Shown here: positions 52,298 through 57,288 of the stretch, in pieces | How positions within the stretch are numbered: position 1 is the first letter of the stretch | Layout: every line of letters begins with the position of its first letter | Source of the DNA: an uncultured Acidimicrobiaceae bacterium | Lineage (GTDB): Bacteria; Actinomycetota; Acidimicrobiia; Acidimicrobiales; Aldehydirespiratoraceae | Length of the DNA stretch: 57,288 bases | Direction: 5' to 3' | NCBI GenBank assembly: GCA_913041415.1 | Contig: CAJWHS010000007.1 | Span: 1 to 57,288 of the forward strand | Made by a program: the position numbers and the translations under genes | The notes under the pieces: generated by a model | The model's input: only the letters and a program-made list of their open reading frames with translations | Database searches by the model: none | What the model was told of the DNA's origin: nothing

Positions 52298-53076
52298 GCA
52301 AGCTGATCATCGAAGGCCTGCGCGCCGCCGTCGACGGATCCGAGATCCTGAAGGGCGTCGACCTCGAGGTCCCCGCCGGCGAAGTGCATGCCGTCATGGG
52401 GCCGAACGGTTCGGGCAAGTCCACCCTGTCGCACGTGATCGCCGGCCGTCCGGGCTATGACGTGCTGGGCGGCTCTGTTCGTATCGACGAGGTCGAGTTG
52501 CTCGACAAGCCGACCTGGCAGCGGGCCGAAGCCGGCCTGTTCCTCGCCATGCAGTACCCGACCGAAGTGCCAGGCGTCGCGCTCCGCGACCTGCTGTCGG
52601 CATCGGTCCGCACCCCGGAGGACCCTGCCGAGATCGGCGAGCGGATGCGGATCGAAGCCGACCGCATCGGCTTCGGTTCTCAGTTCCTGGAGCGCCCCCT
52701 CAACGTCGATCTGTCCGGCGGCGAGAAAAAGCGCAACGAGACCCTACAGTTGGGGGTGTTGCGCCCGACCTTTGCGATCCTCGACGAGCTCGACTCCGGA
52801 CTCGACGTCGACGCGCTCCGCATGGTGAGTCAACGGGTAGAGGAAGAGACACAGGAACATGGCCTGGGCGTCCTCGCGATCACACATTACAGCCGCCTCT
52901 TCGAACAGCTGAAGCCCGACGTCGTGCACGTTTTCGCCGACGGCAGGATCCAGGAGTCCGGTGGGCCCGAGTTGGCGACGGAACTCGAGGAGACCGGCTA
53001 TGAGCGCTGGGTCACCGCCCCTGCCGCCGCATCGGCCGGGCTGCCCGACGACCCCTTCGCCGACCCGCTCGCGTGA
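52294..53076 (+). CDS. sufC: Fe-S cluster assembly ATPase SufC (first copy)
   Basis: A 260-residue ABC ATPase. Walker A is G36-P-N-G-S-G-K-S-T44, the signature is L-S-G-G-E-K-K-R, and Walker B ends I-L-D-E-L-D-S-G-L-D, the SufC-specific form. It drives SufBD conformational change. The C terminus carries about 15 extra residues after the normal end. It is joined to the Rieske gene (ATGA) and to the pterin dehydratase gene (TGATG). A second SufC gene enters the window from the right on the other strand. Confidence 0.93.
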   Translation: MSKLIIEGLRAAVDGSEILKGVDLEVPAGEVHAVMGPNGSGKSTLSHVIAGRPGYDVLGGSVRIDEVELLDKPTWQRAEAGLFLAMQYPTEVPGVALRDLLSASVRTPEDPAEIGERMRIEADRIGFGSQFLERPLNVDLSGGEKKRNETLQLGVLRPTFAILDELDSGLDVDALRMVSQRVEEETQEHGLGVLAITHYSRLFEQLKPDVVHVFADGRIQESGGPELATELEETGYERWVTAPAAASAGLPDDPFADPLA

Positions 53077-53360
53077 TGCCCGGCACCCTGCTCACCGAGG
53101 CCGAGATCGACGAGCTGCTCGCCACTCACCCGGCGTGGACCCGCGACGGCGACCGACTTCGTCGCACCTACGAGTGCGGGTCGTTCGTTGCCGCCTTCGG
53201 ATTCATGGCGAGCGTGGCGTTGATCGCCGAGAACCTGTTCCATCATCCCGAGTGGCGCAATGTCTACGGCACGGTCGAGATCGCTATCACCGACCACGAC
53301 GCCGGCGGGATCTCGACCAACGATCGTGCCTTCATCGAGAAGGTCGACGCGCTCGATTGA
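53076..53360 (+). CDS. 4a-hydroxytetrahydrobiopterin dehydratase-like protein
   Basis: A 94-residue pterin-4a-carbinolamine dehydratase fold protein. The family motif is F-H-H-P-E-W-R-N-V-Y, followed by T-H-D-type I-T-D-H-D-A-G-G-I-S. Such genes occur beside suf and moco genes without aromatic hydroxylases, and the role there is unproven. TGATG overlap with sufC places it as the last gene of the operon. ATG 53076 is preferred to the GTG at 53073. Confidence 0.87.
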   Translation: MPGTLLTEAEIDELLATHPAWTRDGDRLRRTYECGSFVAAFGFMASVALIAENLFHHPEWRNVYGTVEIAITDHDAGGISTNDRAFIEKVDALD

Positions 53361-53431
53361 ATCGCCAGTCGGAGCGGCAGCTGTTCGCAACGTCGCTCTT
53401 GGCGAGGTCCCGGCTGTTCTAGCCTTGCCGC

Positions 53432-54088
53432 ATGGTCGCCGAGCGCTTCGAATCTTTTGTCGATCCGGTCGACGGAACCCGCTGGTCCGTCGACATGGGG
53501 TTTCTCGGTTCCCGGTGGGCGTGTATCTGGGGCGCCGGCTGTCAAGGGATTCTCCACGTGCCAGCGGAGGAGCTCGGCCACGGCTGTTGCTCGGTCGGTA
53601 CCGAATTGTTCGACGAGGACGAGGCGATGCTGGTCTCGGCGCTCGCTGCCATGCTTGACGACGACCTGTGGCAGTACCGCAGTTGGGCCGATGAGCACAG
53701 CATTTTCGAAGACGAGCAGCGCAAGCGGACCAACACGGTCGACGGCGCGTGCGTGTTCTTGAACCGTCCGGGCTTCGACGGTGGCGCCGGCTGTGCTCTG
53801 CATCTGCAGGCGTTGCGCGACGGTGACCGTCCGATCGATGTCAAGCCGAACGTCTGTTGGCAGTTGCCGCTCATCACCCGTCACCACGGCGACGGCACCG
53901 CCACCCTTCGGCGTTGGGGCCGCGACGAGCGGGGTGAGGCGGGCCCTGCGATGGTGTGGTGCTGTACCGAGGGCGACAACGCGCAAGTCGGCACGGAACC
54001 AACTGCGGAGTTCCTCGCCGATGAACTCCAGGCCCTTGTCGGCCCGGAAGTCGCAGTGATGATTCGTCAGGCGGCAGCCGAGAACTGA
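53432..54088 (+). CDS. Cysteine-rich conserved hypothetical protein
   Basis: A 218-residue protein with about nine cysteines, in W-A-C-I-W-G-A-G-C, G-H-G-C-C-S-V-G, G-A-C-V-F-L-N-R-P, G-G-A-G-C-A-L-H, N-V-C-W-Q-L-P and W-C-C-T. The spacing recalls the YkgJ/DUF3109-type Fe-S or zinc proteins, but I cannot place it surely. It is soluble. It begins 71 bases after the pterin dehydratase gene and may be the tail of the suf transcript. Function unknown. Confidence 0.6.
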   Translation: MVAERFESFVDPVDGTRWSVDMGFLGSRWACIWGAGCQGILHVPAEELGHGCCSVGTELFDEDEAMLVSALAAMLDDDLWQYRSWADEHSIFEDEQRKRTNTVDGACVFLNRPGFDGGAGCALHLQALRDGDRPIDVKPNVCWQLPLITRHHGDGTATLRRWGRDERGEAGPAMVWCCTEGDNAQVGTEPTAEFLADELQALVGPEVAVMIRQAAAEN

Positions 54089-54128
54089 CTACCGTCGGCG
54101 GGCCTGCGCTCTTCGGCGGCGATCGTGC

Positions 54129-55091
54129 TTAGGGAGTTGCCGACGCGGGTCCGGCCGCACCCGTCATTTCGGCGATCGCAGGGTCGACCTCCCCGTCGAT
54201 TCGCAGCCACTGGAAGTGCTGCACGATGGCAAAGACGGTGTAGGAGACGAAGTTGAGCGCAAGGCTGGCGAAGATGCCGAGGATTGGAATGAAGCCGAGG
54301 ATGGTAGCGGCGATCTGAAGGCCGATGACCCCCAGGTAGGCCAGGTAGAACGCGCCGGAGACGAGTGCCCAGTCTTTCCGGGCGGCGCCGAGCGCTCGGC
54401 TGATCACGTTGACGCCGGACGGCGCGGTCCCGACTCCCGCAGTCGCAAGGGTGAGGGCGGGGATGACTGCCACGAGCCAGGCGAAGCAGAGCACGATTGC
54501 CACGAAGACGCCGAGGGCTCCCAGCGCGACGCCGATCAGAACCAACGGGACGACTACCAGGTATGTCGCGAAGGAGGCGAGCATGAGGAGAAGGCTGCGC
54601 GACAGTGTTCGCTTCCAGTTGCGGGTGCCGAAGCCGATGCAGGTGCCGACCGAAGCAGACTGTCCGAGGCGGCCGGCCTCGATTCGGGCATGGAAGGCCG
54701 GGCCCATCACCACGAACACGCTAAGGCAGCATGTTGCAGCCACGATCCACAGAGCCAGGCCGATCGGATTGAACACGAAGTTCGGCCCCGTCAGCGTGTT
54801 GCTGTCCTCAAACGAGAGGATGAGGCCGATCACGACGGCAACCGCCGCAGCGGCGAATCCAAGCGTGGCGATCGCCGCAAGGCCGAGCAGGCCCGACCAT
54901 TGCTGCCCGAACAAGGTGAACGCCGCCGATACCGTCTCGGTGGCCGATGTCGGGATGCTGCTGCTCGTCGCGGTCGGCGGTGGGGTCTGCTTCGGTGAGC
55001 GGTGCGCCGTCCACTCGTTGCCGTCCCAATAGCGGTACTGCGACGGGTGTTCGGGGTCGTCGTACCAGCCAGCCTGCGGTGTTGGTGACAT
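54129..55091 (-). CDS. DUF2510 membrane protein
   Basis: A 320-residue membrane protein. The N-terminal 30 residues form a DUF2510 motif (A-G-W-Y-D-D-P, then R-Y-W-D-G-N-E-W-T), followed by a proline/threonine-rich linker. From about residue 65 five or six hydrophobic segments follow. DUF2510 proteins are common in actinobacteria and uncharacterised. ATG 55091 starts the motif; longer in-frame sequence upstream is unlikely. It lies between the suf operons on the same strand as sufS-sufU. Confidence 0.75.
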   Translation of the reverse strand: MSPTPQAGWYDDPEHPSQYRYWDGNEWTAHRSPKQTPPPTATSSSIPTSATETVSAAFTLFGQQWSGLLGLAAIATLGFAAAAVAVVIGLILSFEDSNTLTGPNFVFNPIGLALWIVAATCCLSVFVVMGPAFHARIEAGRLGQSASVGTCIGFGTRNWKRTLSRSLLLMLASFATYLVVVPLVLIGVALGALGVFVAIVLCFAWLVAVIPALTLATAGVGTAPSGVNVISRALGAARKDWALVSGAFYLAYLGVIGLQIAATILGFIPILGIFASLALNFVSYTVFAIVQHFQWLRIDGEVDPAIAEMTGAAGPASATP

Positions 55092-55116
55092 GGCCGCCGA
55101 ACGTATCAGCCGAGGG

Positions 55117-55617
55117 TCAGGTGTCGCTGGCCGCCTCGTCGAGCGCCTGGGCAAGCGTGTTCCAGCTCAAGGTGGCGCACTTGATGCGAACCGGGAACTT
55201 CACGACGCCTTTGAGCGCCTCGAGGTCGCCCAGCCTGATGTCTCCGACGTCGGCAACATCGGCATCAATGCCCATCTCGGCTTCGGAACCATCGCCGCCG
55301 AGCTCGCCTTCGTGAATGCTCATCAGGCCCTTAAAGGCGCTGATGAACTGGCGGGCTTCGCCGATGGACGCGCCCTTGATGGCGGCCGACATCATGGACG
55401 CCGACGCCTGGCTGATTGAGCATCCCTGACCACCGATCGCAATGTCGGTGATGACGTTGTTGTCGTCGACGTCGACGAAGACGATCACCTCGTCGCCGCA
55501 GAGAGGGTTGAACCCCTCGGTCCGCACGGCGGGTGGGGTTTCGAGCTCGCCCTGGTTCCGGGGGGAGCGGTAGTGGTCGAGGATGACTTCTCGGTAGAGG
55601 TCGTCGAGTCCGGGCAT
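55117..55617 (-). CDS. sufU: SufU, zinc-dependent sulfur transfer protein
   Basis: A 166-residue SufU. The zinc ligands are C40-x-D42 in N-P-L-C-G-D, C66 in G-Q-G-C-S-I-S-Q-A-S and a final C in R-I-K-C-A-T-L-S-W; the 18-residue insertion that separates SufU from IscU is present between F-I-S-A-F and the E-A-L-K segment. SufU accepts persulfide sulfur from SufS. It is the last gene of the minus-strand set sufC'-sufS-sufU and starts 30 bases after sufS. Confidence 0.93.
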   Translation of the reverse strand: MPGLDDLYREVILDHYRSPRNQGELETPPAVRTEGFNPLCGDEVIVFVDVDDNNVITDIAIGGQGCSISQASASMMSAAIKGASIGEARQFISAFKGLMSIHEGELGGDGSEAEMGIDADVADVGDIRLGDLEALKGVVKFPVRIKCATLSWNTLAQALDEAASDT

Positions 55618-55647
55618 CAGCGTTCGTCCTGGAAGAGAGCCATCAGT

Positions 55648-56889
55648 CTAGAAAGCGAAGATGTCGCTGCTGGCCTCGAGGGCCTCGGCGAGGGCATCGA
55701 TGTCGGATTCGTCGTTGTAGACGTAAACCGATGCCCGACTGGTGGCGGGCACGTTCATGGTTTGGAGCAGGGGCTTGGCACAGTGATGGCCCGCCCGCAC
55801 GCAGACGCCCGCTTGATCAAGGACTTGGGCGATGTCGTGGGGATGGACCCGCATGTCGGGTTCGCCGTAGACGAACGACAACACGCCGCCGCGCTCGCTG
55901 GCGACCTGTGGTCCGTGGATCACGATCTTGTCGCCGTAACGCTCGTTGAGGGTGCGCAAGGCGTAGTCGGTGAGTTCGATCTCGTGGGCCCGGACGTTGT
56001 CCATGCCGAGGTTGTTGAGATAGTCGATCGCCGCGCCGAGACCGACCGCTTCCGCCACCATCGGGGTGCCGGCTTCGAACTTCCACGGAATCTCCGTGGT
56101 GGTGAAGCCTTCCTTGGTGACGTTGAGGATCATCTCGCCACCGCCGAGGAAGGGCGGCATCGCCTCGAGGAGGTCGGCGCAGGCCCACAGGACACCGATG
56201 CCCATAGGGCCGAGCATCTTGTGGCCGGTAAAGATGAGGAAGTCGGCGCCCATCGCCTGCACGTCGGTGGGAACGTGGGGAACGTACTGGCTGCCGTCGA
56301 CGGCGAGCAGCGCACCGGCACCGTGTGCGGCCTCGGCGAGTCGAGGGATGTCGTTGAGCGTGCCGAGCACGTTGGACATCGCCGTGACCGACACCAGCTT
56401 GGCGCCCTCGAGCAGGGTGTCGAGATCGCGGAGATCGAGGTGGCCGTCGGGGGTGACGGGGATCCAACGCAGCTCGAAACCCTTTTCCGCTGAGAGCATG
56501 TGCCACGGGACGATGTTGGCGTGGTGCTCCATCTCGGAGATCACGACGGCGTCGCCAGGACCGAGGTTGGCCGCACCCCACGAACGGGCGATCAGGTTGA
56601 ACGCCTCGGTGGCGTTCTTGGTGAAGACGACCTCGTTGGTGGCTGGAGCGTTGATGAAGCGGGCGACCTTGGCTCGGGCTCCCTCGAGCGCCTCGGTGGC
56701 GCGCACGGCGAGGTCGTAGGAACCTCGATGCACGTTCGCGTTGGTGGTCTCGTAGTACTCGTTCATTGCGTCGATGACGGCTTGGGGCTTCTGCGAGGTG
56801 TTGCCCGAGTCGAGATAGATCAGCGGCTTGTCGTGCACCTGCTGCTGAAGGACGGGGAAGTCCCGCTTGATGTCGGCCGGAATGCTCAT
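55648..56889 (-). CDS. sufS: Cysteine desulfurase SufS
   Basis: A 413-residue group II cysteine desulfurase. PLP lysine in F-T-G-H-K-M-L-G-P, the H-H-A-N-I-V-P-W segment, and the active cysteine in R-A-G-H-H-C-A-K-P are all present. It moves sulfur from cysteine to SufU. The ATG at 56889 is three bases from the stop of the upstream sufC' gene, so they form one operon, read leftward, with sufU after it. Confidence 0.95.
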   Translation of the reverse strand: MSIPADIKRDFPVLQQQVHDKPLIYLDSGNTSQKPQAVIDAMNEYYETTNANVHRGSYDLAVRATEALEGARAKVARFINAPATNEVVFTKNATEAFNLIARSWGAANLGPGDAVVISEMEHHANIVPWHMLSAEKGFELRWIPVTPDGHLDLRDLDTLLEGAKLVSVTAMSNVLGTLNDIPRLAEAAHGAGALLAVDGSQYVPHVPTDVQAMGADFLIFTGHKMLGPMGIGVLWACADLLEAMPPFLGGGEMILNVTKEGFTTTEIPWKFEAGTPMVAEAVGLGAAIDYLNNLGMDNVRAHEIELTDYALRTLNERYGDKIVIHGPQVASERGGVLSFVYGEPDMRVHPHDIAQVLDQAGVCVRAGHHCAKPLLQTMNVPATSRASVYVYNDESDIDALAEALEASSDIFAF

Positions 56890-56892
56890 CGC

Positions 56893-57288
<396 letters not shown>

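Overview
The window reads as chromosomal DNA of a high-GC actinobacterium. I infer a member of the Acidimicrobiia (Ilumatobacter-like) from the mix of an F420-type LLM oxidoreductase, CaiB/BaiF CoA-transferases, several acyl-CoA dehydrogenases, Baeyer-Villiger-type monooxygenases, an Rv0474-like regulator and a complete SUF system. No phage, integrase, IS element or CRISPR array was seen. Genes are dense, on both strands, and often joined by ATGA or TGATG overlaps.

Layout. 0-5 kb: MFS exporter, Fe-S PD-(D/E)XK nuclease, tRNA-Leu(UAA) abutting a truncated EamA transporter, an Rv0474-type regulator with a short HbhA-like protein, and a phosphoribosyltransferase. 4.9-9.5 kb: FrnE-type DsbA selenoprotein, a beta-hydroxyacid dehydrogenase, a phosphotransferase and a flavin monooxygenase. 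9.5-13.4 kb: IclR-controlled gamma-butyrobetaine/carnitine catabolism (BBOX-like dioxygenase, BKACE, carnitine dehydrogenase), followed by a broken PhyH gene. 14.4-17.1 kb: nickel-pincer cofactor operon larC2-larE-larB-larC1. 17-23 kb: TetR with a clear operator, amidohydrolase, sulfatase with a structured leader, then a UGSC selenoprotein and its partner. 23.5-34 kb: acyl-CoA and CoA-transfer enzymes, a phosphatase, a SelW-like selenoprotein, YbaK, Tpx, a kinase-like protein, LLM oxidoreductase and a second monooxygenase. 34-43 kb: transsulfuration genes (CBS, CGS), class I fumarase, CapA and others. 43-46 kb: MutY and a second UGSC selenoprotein plus partner. 47-57 kb: gamma carbonic anhydrase and the SUF region: sufB-nudix-hyp-sufD-Rieske-sufC-PCD on the plus strand, and sufC'-sufS-sufU entering from the right edge on the minus strand.

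The main discovery is selenocysteine. Four genes contain one in-frame TGA each, always at a redox-active position: U-x-x-C in a FrnE/DsbA protein (4.9-5.6 kb), C-x-x-U in a SelW/Rdx protein (27.9 kb), and U-G-S-C in two UGSC-family proteins (21.5 and 44 kb). Each TGA is followed by a short hairpin placed as expected for a bacterial SECIS. TGA is also the normal stop of most genes here, so the recoding must be local. Each UGSC gene overlaps by ATGA with a gene for the same uncharacterised ~330-residue domain, in opposite gene order at the two loci, and one partner copy carries an N-terminal thioredoxin-like CPTC domain. I propose this UGSC-plus-partner pair as a two-component redox system. The UGSC region also resembles, from memory, the Sec-containing C-terminal part of glycine reductase component GrdB.

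Two genes (PhyH at 13.5-14.3 kb and a HAD-like gene at 23.1-23.5 kb) are interrupted only by TAG codons and look like pseudogenes. A Nudix gene inside the suf operon carries a +1 frameshift.
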